Below, piece by piece: positions 1-7,844 of a DNA stretch of 8,479 nt. Position numbers and translations under genes: made by a program. Below the pieces are notes generated by a model. The model was not told where the DNA came from and made no database searches. It was given only the letters and a program-made list of their open reading frames with translations. Origin of the DNA: Blastocatellia bacterium (GTDB lineage: Bacteria; Acidobacteriota; Blastocatellia; Pyrinomonadales; Pyrinomonadaceae); the NCBI GenBank assembly GCA_003175865.1, contig PSRF01000174.1, positions 1-8,479 on the forward strand, given 5' to 3'. How positions within the stretch are numbered: the stretch's first letter is position 1; the number at the start of each line of letters is the position of its first letter.

Positions 1-479
1 ACATTCGTGAGGCAAAGGGCTATACCTATTCGCCTTTCAGCAACTCAAATACACAACTGAAGACCGGATCGTTTGTAACTGGGGCTTTCGTGCGTAACGA
101 GGTGACTGGACCAACTCTCCTCGAAATCTTTTATGAACTTGATCGCATGAGGGTACTGCCAGTCACTGACGAGGAGTTGAACGCGGCGAAGGAGTACAGC
201 ACCGGTAATTTCTCAATTGAACTCGCAAGTCAGGGCGGACTCGCTGGTCGTATCAACACGATCTATACATACGACTTGGACAAGAGTTTTATCAACGACT
301 TCCGTCCGAAGATTGAAGGTCTAACAGTCGCCGACATTCAACGCGTAGCAGCAAAATACTTTGACACATATCACGCTGCGATCGTGATCGTGGGTGATTG
401 GGACAAAGTTAAGGATCAAGTCACACCGTTTGGGGATGTGACGATGTATGACTCAGATGGAAACGTGGTAACGAGGTAG
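1..479 (+). CDS. M16 family peptidase (insulinase/PqqL-like), 3' end only
   Basis: The reading frame is open from the left edge (first full codon at position 3) to the TAG at 477-479, giving about 158 residues of a C-terminal domain; the true start lies outside the window. The first residues, IREAKGYTYSPFS, match the conserved R-x-x-x-G-x-x-Y stretch near the start of M16 C-terminal domains, where an Arg/Tyr pair helps bind the substrate peptide. The later GLTVADIQRVAAKYF and AAIVIVGDWDKV segments are the usual closing helix and strand of the fold. The zinc-binding HxxEH motif would sit in the missing N-terminal half, so the sequence cannot show whether this is the catalytic subunit or the non-catalytic partner of an M16B pair. 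A GTG at 90 is in frame but internal and should not be taken as the start. Such proteins are usually exported. The gene converges on the YitT gene. Confidence 0.88.
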   Translation, partial: IREAKGYTYSPFSNSNTQLKTGSFVTGAFVRNEVTGPTLLEIFYELDRMRVLPVTDEELNAAKEYSTGNFSIELASQGGLAGRINTIYTYDLDKSFINDFRPKIEGLTVADIQRVAAKYFDTYHAAIVIVGDWDKVKDQVTPFGDVTMYDSDGNVVTR

Positions 480-489
480 GCCGGGTTGA

Positions 490-592
490 GCTTTGTGCTT
501 TGTGCTTTGATCCTTAGCGGGAATGCTAGGTTCAAAAGACATCTACAGCACAAAGTTCAAAGTTCAAAGTTCAAAGTTCAAAGTACAAAGCG
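490..592. repeat. Inverted heptamer tandem repeats between convergent genes
   Basis: Six 7-bp units of the form CAAAGTT run from 551 to 592, with the last two diverging to CAAAGTA and CAAAGCG. A shorter tract of three units, GCTTTGT GCTTTGT GCTTTGA, lies at 490-510 and is roughly the reverse complement. Positions 490-510 can pair with 571-591 over 21 bp with three non-Watson-Crick positions, two of which could be G-U pairs in one of the transcripts. The spacer also contains a small near-palindrome (CCTTAGC...GCTAGG). The block sits between the M16 stop at 479 and the YitT stop at 602, where a bidirectional terminator would be expected. The repeats are seen directly; the terminator role is inferred. 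Confidence 0.8.
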
Positions 593-601
593 CATTTTTA
601 G

Positions 602-1450
602 TTAAGCATGTGCATGGCGCTTCACCACTCCTCCTTCAGCATCCGCCAACGCATGCACGACAACAAACGCGCTCGGGTCATGTTCCTCGACCACTGACCT
701 CACGCGACCAATCTCCAGACGGGTTACAACACAAAACAGAATGTCCTGCTCGTCGCCAGTTAGACCGCCTTTGCCTTTGAAAACCGTAACACCTCGACGG
801 AGACAACGAATTATTGCGTGGCGGATCTCCTGATTCTTTTCCGACATGATGATGATCGCCGTGTGCTCCTCAACACCGTGAATCAGAAAATCGACTGTCT
901 TCGAAGCAGCGAAGTAGGTCAGCATCGAGTAGAGCGCCGATTCAATTCCCAGAAAGAAACCAGCCGCAGAGAAGATCACAACGTTCAGTATCAAAATCAC
1001 GTCGCCAACCTTCAGTACACGACTACTCTTGTTGATCAGCAAAGCAGCGATCTCTGTACCATCAAGTACTGCCCCACCTCGAATTGCAAGGCCAATCCCC
1101 GCGCCAATGAAGAAACCGCCAAACACTGCTGTTAAGAGTTTGTCGGGAGTAACATCGGGGAATTTGATAAAAGCCAGACACAACGCGAGACCACCAATCG
1201 CAGCTGTGCTCTTGATCGCAAAGCGTTTTCCAATTTGTTTGTAGCCGAGGCCGATAAAAGGCAAATTGATCGCCAGGATCAAGATTGAGAGTGGCCAACC
1301 GAGAATGTTGGACAGCAACATTGAGATTCCCGTGACGCCACCATCAATGAAATGACTGGAAAGCAGGAAACCTTTTAGCCCAAAACCTGCGGACAGAATC
1401 CCCAATAGAATCAGGAGAGTGTCCATCAACGCGTGGAGTAACTTCTTCAT
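602..1450 (-). CDS. YitT family membrane protein (DUF161 + DUF2179)
   Basis: This 282-residue protein has a membrane part with about five hydrophobic segments (roughly residues 8-30, 52-70, 81-96, 105-124 and 150-170). A soluble C-terminal domain of DUF2179 type follows (about 195-272, with TAIIIMSEKNQEI and RGVTVFKGKGGLTGDEQDILFCVVTRLE). The GGVTGIS motif at residues 37-43 is characteristic of the family. Length and architecture fit YitT/YqfU-type proteins; their molecular function is not firmly established, and a transporter role is only assumed. The frame can be extended to a TTG at 1516, inside a heptamer repeat. I prefer the ATG at 1450 because GGAG lies 7 nt upstream and the extra 22 residues do not look like family sequence. 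It probably belongs to a leftward transcript with the small membrane protein upstream. Confidence 0.9.
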   Translation of the reverse strand: MKKLLHALMDTLLILLGILSAGFGLKGFLLSSHFIDGGVTGISMLLSNILGWPLSILILAINLPFIGLGYKQIGKRFAIKSTAAIGGLALCLAFIKFPDVTPDKLLTAVFGGFFIGAGIGLAIRGGAVLDGTEIAALLINKSSRVLKVGDVILILNVVIFSAAGFFLGIESALYSMLTYFAASKTVDFLIHGVEEHTAIIIMSEKNQEIRHAIIRCLRRGVTVFKGKGGLTGDEQDILFCVVTRLEIGRVRSVVEEHDPSAFVVVHALADAEGGVVKRHAHA

Positions 1451-1505
1451 AATCGTGCTCCATGGAGAACTGATCATTTCCAACCGCCGAGTGCCAATGC
1501 TAGAA

Positions 1506-1547
1506 GCAATCGGCAATCGGCAATCGGCAATTGGAAATCGGCAATGC
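1506..1547. repeat. Heptamer tandem repeat (GCAATCG), six units
   Basis: Six consecutive 7-bp units can be read from 1506: GCAATCG three times, then GCAATTG, GAAATCG and GCAATGC. The tract is bracketed by the octamer CAATGCTA at 1495-1502 and 1542-1549. It fills part of the gap between the 32-residue protein gene and the YitT gene, and its last base overlaps the stop codon of the former. The unit differs from the CAAAGTT tract downstream of YitT, but period, copy number and decay towards one end are the same. Heptamer tandem repeats of this style are known from cyanobacterial genomes (STRR); a function here is unknown. Confidence 0.9.
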
Positions 1548-1645
1548 TATCTTTCGCGGTTCTTGCGCGAATGACGCTCGAGATAGACCAACCCTGCGAC
1601 GGCAAGTCCTACCAACACTATCACTACAATGAATTCCGAACTCAT
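1547..1645 (-). CDS. Small single-pass membrane protein (32 aa), unknown function
   Basis: An ATG at 1645 opens a 33-codon frame ending in TAG at 1547-1549. GGGAG lies 6 nt upstream of the start, which strongly suggests real translation. The product starts MSSEFIVVIVLVGLAVAG. It has one hydrophobic segment (about residues 5-21) followed by a very basic tail, ERHSRKNRER, the expected shape of an inner-membrane miniprotein with its C-terminus in the cytoplasm by the positive-inside rule. It lies 96 nt upstream of the YitT start on the same strand and may be co-transcribed with it. I do not recognise a named family. It could be an accessory subunit or regulator of a membrane complex, but nothing in the sequence says which. 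Confidence 0.65.
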   Translation of the reverse strand: MSSEFIVVIVLVGLAVAGLVYLERHSRKNRER

Positions 1646-1740
1646 TCTAATCTCCCTTGTAAAACAGATAGACGCATAACACTGATCGCATGCGCATTTC
1701 TGCACACGATTCGATGTGTCCTGGATTTAGTTGTTGTGAA

Positions 1741-2103
1741 TTAGAGCGGGAGAGGCGGTGCCCGATCTTGCTGGTTTGAGTGAACCTTGGACAGATCGCT
1801 GACCGCACGAGAGAAGTTATCGATTACAAACTTCTGATCAACTACGTTCCAGTCGAAGCAATAAGATTTGCCATAAGGAGGCGTTTCGTTTACTGACTTT
1901 GCTTTTGACGAAACAGTTTCATGACGTCCATTTGCGGAGTTCGCCAAAGCGTGAGTTGGCGGGAATGAAACCAGAGCGAATGCAGCGAAATGTTCCGCGT
2001 TGCGGCACCCCTGAAGCCAGGGTAAACAAACACTCAGTGCGATGAGTACAGACGCTGCAAGCGCGATGAAAACGGTCTCCTTTGAACGTGCGCGATGAAA
2101 CAT
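1741..2103 (-). CDS. Hypothetical secreted or membrane-anchored protein (120 aa)
   Basis: The frame runs from an ATG at 2103 to a TAA at 1741. The N-terminus has the layout of a signal peptide or anchor: a basic start (MFHRARSKET), then a hydrophobic stretch at about residues 11-30 (VFIALAASVLIALSVCLPWL). After it come a Cys at 33 in a weak lipobox-like context (LQGC) and a low-complexity, Ser/Asn-rich region. A more ordered-looking C-terminal part follows (GKSYCFDWNVVDQKFVIDNFSRAVSDL, about 78-104). No family is recognised. No good Shine-Dalgarno is visible before the ATG, so the start is uncertain. An overlapping frame at 1919-2164 lacks these traits and was not chosen. It may head the leftward transcript towards the small membrane protein and YitT. 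Confidence 0.5.
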   Translation of the reverse strand: MFHRARSKETVFIALAASVLIALSVCLPWLQGCRNAEHFAAFALVSFPPTHALANSANGRHETVSSKAKSVNETPPYGKSYCFDWNVVDQKFVIDNFSRAVSDLSKVHSNQQDRAPPLPL

Positions 2104-2494
2104 GTGAGAGCATCATAGCAGGCCTGAGCGCAGTGTCAGAAATAGTGCCACTCACGTCCGTCAACGTCAGGCATTAAAATCGGTCTCAAACCAACGAAAG
2201 CGGCCAAGAGTTTTAGAAATTCAGTTAGAGAACCCAGCCGGATTTAGAAGCAAACCCACCCCCGCTACCGCAAGGTGGTACCGCCTTCATGCCGCAAGAT
2301 TGAGCGTTGCTGTTAAGCTTCGTTGGTGTTAGTTGTGATTTCGTGGATCGTCTATTGATACACAAGGACGAACGATCCACGAAAATCACACGGACTAACA
2401 CGAACAGAAAATTGACGCTAAGCCTACTATTAAATCCACCGGTCGATTAACATACGACGCAAATCTTTCAACAGTCAGTCGAAGGAGTCCCATT
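2104..2494. other. Divergent intergenic region, no gene seen
   Basis: This 391-bp stretch separates the leftward hypothetical gene from the rightward oxidoreductase genes, so both promoters should lie here. I find no convincing open frame on either strand. It contains two structured spots: a compact hairpin around 2256-2278 (CCACC pairing with GGTGG, followed by the near-palindrome GGTGGTACCGCC at 2274-2285) and the inverted repeat listed at 2322-2405. A TTGACG at 2412-2417 resembles a -35 box but lacks a well-spaced -10, so no promoter is called. AAGGAG just before 2495 is the ribosome binding site of the next gene. Confidence 0.6.
2322..2405. repeat. Imperfect inverted repeat with TTCGTG-type arms
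   Basis: The left arm (2322-2351) and right arm (2372-2405) are complementary apart from one mismatch and two small gaps. The inner part, CGTGGATCGT against ACGATCCACG, is perfect, as is the GTGTTAGT/ACTAACAC segment further out. The loop is 20 nt. The arms contain repeated GTG-TTAGT-TGTG-ATTTCGTGG-type words, suggesting an old dispersed repeat rather than a single operator. It ends about 90 bp before the start of the [2Fe-2S] subunit gene, so it could act as a leader structure, a terminator for upstream transcription, or simply an inserted repeat. Confidence 0.75.
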
Positions 2495-2964
2495 GTGATT
2501 ACTCTGAATGTCAACGGCAAACGTTTGGAGGTCGACGTTGATCCATCGACTCCACTCCTCTGGGTCTTGCGTGATTCACTGGGATTGACCGGAACTAAAT
2601 ACGGTTGCGGCATGGCCCAATGTGGTGCATGCACTGTGCATCTGGATGGTCAGGCAATTCGTTCCTGCGTCAAACGAGCTTCAGACGCAGTCGGCCGACA
2701 GATAACAACCATTGAGGGCTTATCGACCGATCTCAGTCATCCATTGCAACGTGCGTGGATTGAAATCGATGTTCCGCAGTGTGGTTATTGTCAATCAGGC
2801 CAGATCATGAGTGCCGCTGTGTTGCTCGCAGAGAACCCGAAACCAAGTGACGACGATATCGACGATGCAATGTCAGGCAACATCTGTCGTTGCGGCACAT
2901 ATTCGCGTATTCGTGAGGCAATTCATCGAGCTGCAGAAATGAAAACGGCGGGAAGGAGGGCCGA

Positions 2965-2968
<4 letters not shown>
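2495..2968 (+). CDS. iorA: Isoquinoline 1-oxidoreductase-like [2Fe-2S] subunit (IorA/CoxS type)
   Basis: This 157-residue protein is the electron-transfer subunit of a molybdenum hydroxylase of the xanthine dehydrogenase family. It carries both expected clusters. The plant-ferredoxin-like N-terminal domain has Cys38, Cys43, Cys46 and Cys58 (CGMAQCGAC...C). The C-terminal four-helix domain has Cys96/Cys99 ([12 protein letters not shown]) and Cys131/Cys133 ([12 protein letters not shown]). Length is normal for the family. The start is GTG at 2495, supported by AAGGAG 7 nt upstream. Its end overlaps the next gene by 4 nt (ATGA), implying translational coupling. It has no signal peptide, so if the enzyme is periplasmic it must be exported folded with its Tat-bearing partner. 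No FAD subunit is encoded nearby, as is usual for the isoquinoline/aldehyde-type enzymes that hand electrons to cytochrome c. Substrate is not predictable from this subunit. Confidence 0.92.
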
Positions 2969-5127
<2,159 letters not shown>

Positions 5128-5194
5128 TCTGATACAACGGCTAGCACCGTGGACCTTTATGTTTTCCAGCTAATAAGCCCATTTTTACGCGTGC

Positions 5195-5266
5195 TGCGCT
5201 TCGCGCAATGAAGAATCAAAATCGTCTCGAGTAGCTGCGAACGTGAGTACGACGGCGCAAGGCCGT
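5195..5266. other. Small hairpins in the gap before the cytochrome gene
   Basis: Two short perfect stems lie in the 168-bp gap after the molybdopterin subunit. One is TGCGC-TTC-GCGCA at 5195-5207, the other is ACGGC-GCAAG-GCCGT at 5252-5266. Neither is followed by a T-run, so they do not look like classic intrinsic terminators. They may stabilise the mRNA or tune read-through between subunits, but could also be chance. Confidence 0.35.
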
Positions 5267-5295
5267 GGCATAAAACTCGAAAGCCAGGAGAGTAA

Positions 5296-5889
5296 ATGAC
5301 GTATTTATTACCGCGACTAACTACGTGCGTATGCATCCTCTTCGTTATTTTAATTGCATTGCTTCTCTATTCAGTGAAGACAGATGCGCTTGTTCAACGT
5401 GATGACGCGCGTGCAAAGGCCGCCTTCCTCGCCATCATTCCAGTCCTCAAACATCCGCGCTGCTTGAACTGTCACGCTAACGGCGACTTCCCAAGACAAG
5501 GCGATGACAATCACATTCACGCACAGAACGTCAGGCGAGGTCCGTTTGGTCACGGTGTCACTGCGCAGAAGTGCAGCGCATGTCACCAGGAAGAAAATGT
5601 CGCCGGCCTGAACATGCCACCTGGCGCACCAAACTGGCATTTACCACCACCGAACATGCCCATGATTTGGGAAGGAAAAACTCCTGGTCAAATTTGTCAG
5701 CAGATGAAAGACCCGAAACAAAACCACGGCAAGTCTGTGGAAGGAATTGTCGAGCACGTGACGTCAGACAAGCTCGTCTTGTGGGGATGGAATCCCGGCG
5801 AAGGCCGCACGCTACCTCCCATCAGTCACGATGAGTTTGCTGCTAAGTTTCAGGAATGGGCCAAGTTCGGCGCTGCTTGTCCGGATTAA
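5296..5889 (+). CDS. Diheme c-type cytochrome, isoquinoline 1-oxidoreductase-associated subunit
   Basis: The 197-residue product has an N-terminal hydrophobic segment (about residues 8-26) acting as signal or anchor, and two heme c motifs, CLNCH at 56-60 and CSACH at 93-97. Conserved-looking blocks follow: NMPPGAPNWHLPPPNMPM (106-123), GKTPGQICQQMKDP (127-140) and LVLWGWNPGEGRTLPPISHDEF. These resemble the short cytochrome-like proteins annotated as an isoquinoline 1-oxidoreductase subunit beside IorAB-type genes (recalled, not searched). Met107, Met121, Met123 and several His residues are possible distal heme ligands. The start ATG at 5296 has AGGAG 5 nt upstream. The likely job is to take electrons from the iron-sulfur subunit at the periplasmic face and pass them to the respiratory chain. 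It is placed third in the cluster, and an inverted repeat begins 3 nt after its stop. Confidence 0.88.
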   Translation: MTYLLPRLTTCVCILFVILIALLLYSVKTDALVQRDDARAKAAFLAIIPVLKHPRCLNCHANGDFPRQGDDNHIHAQNVRRGPFGHGVTAQKCSACHQEENVAGLNMPPGAPNWHLPPPNMPMIWEGKTPGQICQQMKDPKQNHGKSVEGIVEHVTSDKLVLWGWNPGEGRTLPPISHDEFAAKFQEWAKFGAACPD

Positions 5890-5892
5890 CCT

Positions 5893-5995
5893 CCTTGGAG
5901 TGCGACGGCCCGGCGTCGCCTTGTAATAATGACAACTCCCCCAATTCAAAAGTTGTAGCTATTACAAAGCGACGCCGGGCCGTCGCACTCCAAGG
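5893..5995. repeat. REPIN-like inverted repeat (two 45-bp arms)
   Basis: The arms at 5893-5937 and 5951-5995 match as reverse complements at 41 of 45 positions, and the outer 27 bp are perfect. The loop is 13 nt. Each arm also holds its own hairpin, GCGACG-GCCCGG-CGTCGC, so the element is two REP-like palindromic units facing each other, the layout of a BIME/REPIN. It starts 3 nt after the cytochrome stop and ends 116 nt before the protease start. It could end or stabilise the oxidoreductase transcript. No RAYT transposase is in the window. Confidence 0.85.
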
Positions 5996-6111
5996 GCCAC
6001 TTTATTCGAAGCAATCCAAAACCGAGTCGACCTGCGTATTGCAAACAGGGTTTTGCGCATCTAACGACTTCGCGATACAAGTTAGTTACAGGTTTAGAAC
6101 AAGAGGGGAAT

Positions 6112-7188
6112 ATGAACAACACTCGATTTAACGCAATCAATTTTGATTCTGAATTCTTGTCAGGGGATTTTGAGACCAACAACTCTCAGGCTACTACTGC
6201 GACGCCTTCTGATGACTACTTACTGGATGCCTACTCGCGCGCTGTAATCGAGGCAGCCGAAAAGATCAGCCCGTCCGTCGTCTACATCGAAATCGGTCGA
6301 AACACAAACGAAGGGCGCGCCCGCAACCGACCACGTGAGATCGGCGGAAGCGGCTCAGGTTTCGTCTTCACACCCGACGGTTTCATTCTCACCAATAGTC
6401 ACGTTGTACATGGCGCCAGCAAGATTCGTGTGGCGCTCACCGATGGCAGGCGCTCCGAAGCTGAGCTCATTGGAGACGACCCGCACACCGATCTTGCCGT
6501 CATTCGCATCACAACGCCCAACCTCGTACCTGCGCAGCTTGGCAACTCACAATCGATACGCGTCGGTCAATTGGTGATTGCGGTTGGAAACCCTTTCGGT
6601 TTTCAGTACTCAGTGACCGCAGGTGTTGTAAGTGCGCTAGGACGTTCATTGCGCGCGCAGTCAGGCCGTTTGATGGATGGCGTGATTCAAACAGACGCAG
6701 CCCTCAACCCGGGCAACTCAGGTGGGCCGCTCGTAACCTCTCATGGAGAAGTCATCGGCGTGAACACTGCGATGATCTTGCCGGCACAGGGAATCTGTTT
6801 TGCTACGTCGATCGACACGGCAAAGTTTGTTGCAGGTCGATTGATACGAGACGGACGAGTGAGTAGAAGTTACATTGGCATTGCTGGACAGAATGTTCCG
6901 CTGCCACGTCGGATTGTTCACTATTATCAACTGCCGCTTGAGAGTGGAGTTCTTGTCATATCCCACGAGAGTGCTGTTGAAGGAAAAGAGGGCTCTAACC
7001 CGGCGACTAGTGCAGGACTGCTTGCTGGCGATGTAATCATCGGTTTCGACAACCAACCGGTGCGAGGCATAGACGATCTGCATAAGTTGCTCACCGACGA
7101 ACGAATCGGGAAAAAGACCCCGTTGATGGTCATCCGAGGAACTCAGAAGTTGACTCTGGAGATCGTGCCCTTGGAGGCCGACAACTAG
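6112..7188 (+). CDS. S1C serine protease, HtrA/Deg-like, one PDZ domain, no visible signal peptide
   Basis: This 358-residue protein is a trypsin-like protease with a complete catalytic triad: His97 in TNSHVV, Asp127 in HTDLAV and Ser203 in GNSGGPL. The oxyanion-hole neighbourhood QTDAALNPGNSGGP is intact. A single PDZ domain spans about residues 255-355 (SYIGIAGQ..., AGLLAGDVIIGFDNQPV...). Family members usually degrade or sense misfolded envelope proteins. Here the first 40 residues are hydrophilic and Asn/Thr-rich, with no hydrophobic signal or anchor, so a cytoplasmic location or an unrecognised export route must be considered. The start ATG at 6112 follows GAGGGG at close spacing. The gene stands alone: a REPIN-like element lies upstream and a large inverted repeat begins 7 nt after the stop. 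The substrate is unknown. Confidence 0.9.
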   Translation: MNNTRFNAINFDSEFLSGDFETNNSQATTATPSDDYLLDAYSRAVIEAAEKISPSVVYIEIGRNTNEGRARNRPREIGGSGSGFVFTPDGFILTNSHVVHGASKIRVALTDGRRSEAELIGDDPHTDLAVIRITTPNLVPAQLGNSQSIRVGQLVIAVGNPFGFQYSVTAGVVSALGRSLRAQSGRLMDGVIQTDAALNPGNSGGPLVTSHGEVIGVNTAMILPAQGICFATSIDTAKFVAGRLIRDGRVSRSYIGIAGQNVPLPRRIVHYYQLPLESGVLVISHESAVEGKEGSNPATSAGLLAGDVIIGFDNQPVRGIDDLHKLLTDERIGKKTPLMVIRGTQKLTLEIVPLEADN

Positions 7189-7195
7189 AAACTGG

Positions 7196-7362
7196 CCCTT
7201 TAGTAGTGCCGCCGAAGGAACTGCTCAAGCTCTTTTGTCGGACCGCGTAAGTCTCGTGCGCTTCGTTACGTAAGCAAGCCTCTGAGGAAACTTTAAGCGC
7301 ACGAGACGTACGCGGTCCGACAGAAGAACTTGAATCATTTCATCAAGGGGACTACTAAAGGG
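7196..7362. repeat. 167-bp imperfect inverted repeat (MITE-like or bidirectional terminator)
   Basis: Two arms of equal length (68 bp, 7196-7263 and 7295-7362) are reverse complements at 55 positions, with no gaps needed. The outer 12 bp (CCCTTTAGTAGT) and an inner block around GTCGGACCGCGTA plus GTCTCGTGCGCTT are essentially perfect. The mismatches cluster between them. The 31-nt loop holds a small CCTC-T-GAGG hairpin. The element lies exactly between convergent genes, with 7 bp left over on each side. Conserved tips and the long palindrome fit a non-autonomous transposable element, while the position fits a two-way transcription terminator. No clean target duplication is visible. Confidence 0.85.
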
Positions 7363-7369
7363 TAACTCG

Positions 7370-7840
7370 TTAGAGATTCTTCTCCATCGTTAGTAACGGA
7401 GTTCCGAAACGTTCATCTATCTCGTCGGTGAATTTAAAACCAAACCCTTCGTACAACTTAATCGCATGATTCAGAAACGGAGTCGTATTGAGAAACATGC
7501 GCTTGTGGCCGCACTCAACTGCGTAGCGCTCAACTTCTCTCAAGAGTAATTCACCAAGTCGCAGTCCTCTCGCTTTTGGCACGACTCCCATTCCCCTAAT
7601 GTAGAGCCCCTCGTCTCTTTCATTAGCCGCGACTGTGCCAACGATATACTCATCAACAATCGCAACCCAGACTGGTCCTTCTTCGAGTCGTTCCTTCACC
7701 TCATCTGGCGCGATGACAGTTGCATCGTACCGCTGCGGCACGTACAGCGATTTGTATTCGATGAACGAGTCGAGCAGGACTCGCGCAATGGCTTCCGCAT
7801 CCTCGAACACGGCGCGACGAATTTCAGTGCTCTTCTGCAA
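7370..7840 (-). CDS. GNAT family N-acetyltransferase
   Basis: This 156-residue protein has the single-domain GNAT fold. The N-terminal strand is EIRRAVFEDAEAIARVLLDSF, the core strands are VWVAIVDEYIVGTVAA and LYIRGMGVVPKARGLRLGELLL (80-100), and the C-terminal end is NHAIKLYEGFGFKFTDEI (YEGFGF motif). The acetyl-CoA pyrophosphate loop reads RGLRLG (91-96), with Arg where the first Gly of the common RxxGxG usually sits; this variant may alter binding but the loop is otherwise intact. The acceptor substrate is unknown. The start is taken as TTG at 7840, because GGGGTGA lies 4 nt upstream and no other in-frame start exists before Met84. It begins 4 nt after the stop of the MmcQ/YjbR-family gene, so the two are very likely translated together. 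Confidence 0.85.
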   Translation of the reverse strand: MQKSTEIRRAVFEDAEAIARVLLDSFIEYKSLYVPQRYDATVIAPDEVKERLEEGPVWVAIVDEYIVGTVAANERDEGLYIRGMGVVPKARGLRLGELLLREVERYAVECGHKRMFLNTTPFLNHAIKLYEGFGFKFTDEIDERFGTPLLTMEKNL

Positions 7841-7844
7841 TTAG

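Noticed and set aside
551..592. Possible CRISPR-like array
   Set aside because: The units are 7 bp with no spacers and no cas genes are nearby, so this is a simple tandem repeat.
523..780. Plus-strand frame running through the CAAAGTT repeat into the YitT gene
   Set aside because: Its N-terminal part is just the translated heptamer tract (KFKVQSSKFKVQS) and the rest is antisense to YitT.
1919..2164. Minus-strand frame overlapping the 1741-2103 gene
   Set aside because: It has no signal, domain or ribosome binding site, and conflicts with the better-supported frame that has a hydrophobic leader.
2412..2417. TTGACG as a -35 promoter box for the 2495 gene
   Set aside because: No acceptable -10 box lies 15-19 bp downstream.
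5856..6182. Open frames across the REPIN-like inverted repeat on both strands
   Set aside because: They share mirrored peptide words (LECDGPAS on both strands) because they read the two arms of the palindrome; there is no sign of a protein.
7189..7369. Target site duplication around the 167-bp inverted repeat
   Set aside because: The 7-bp flanks (AAACTGG and TAACTCG) share only AACT and are not identical next to the element ends, so no duplication can be claimed.
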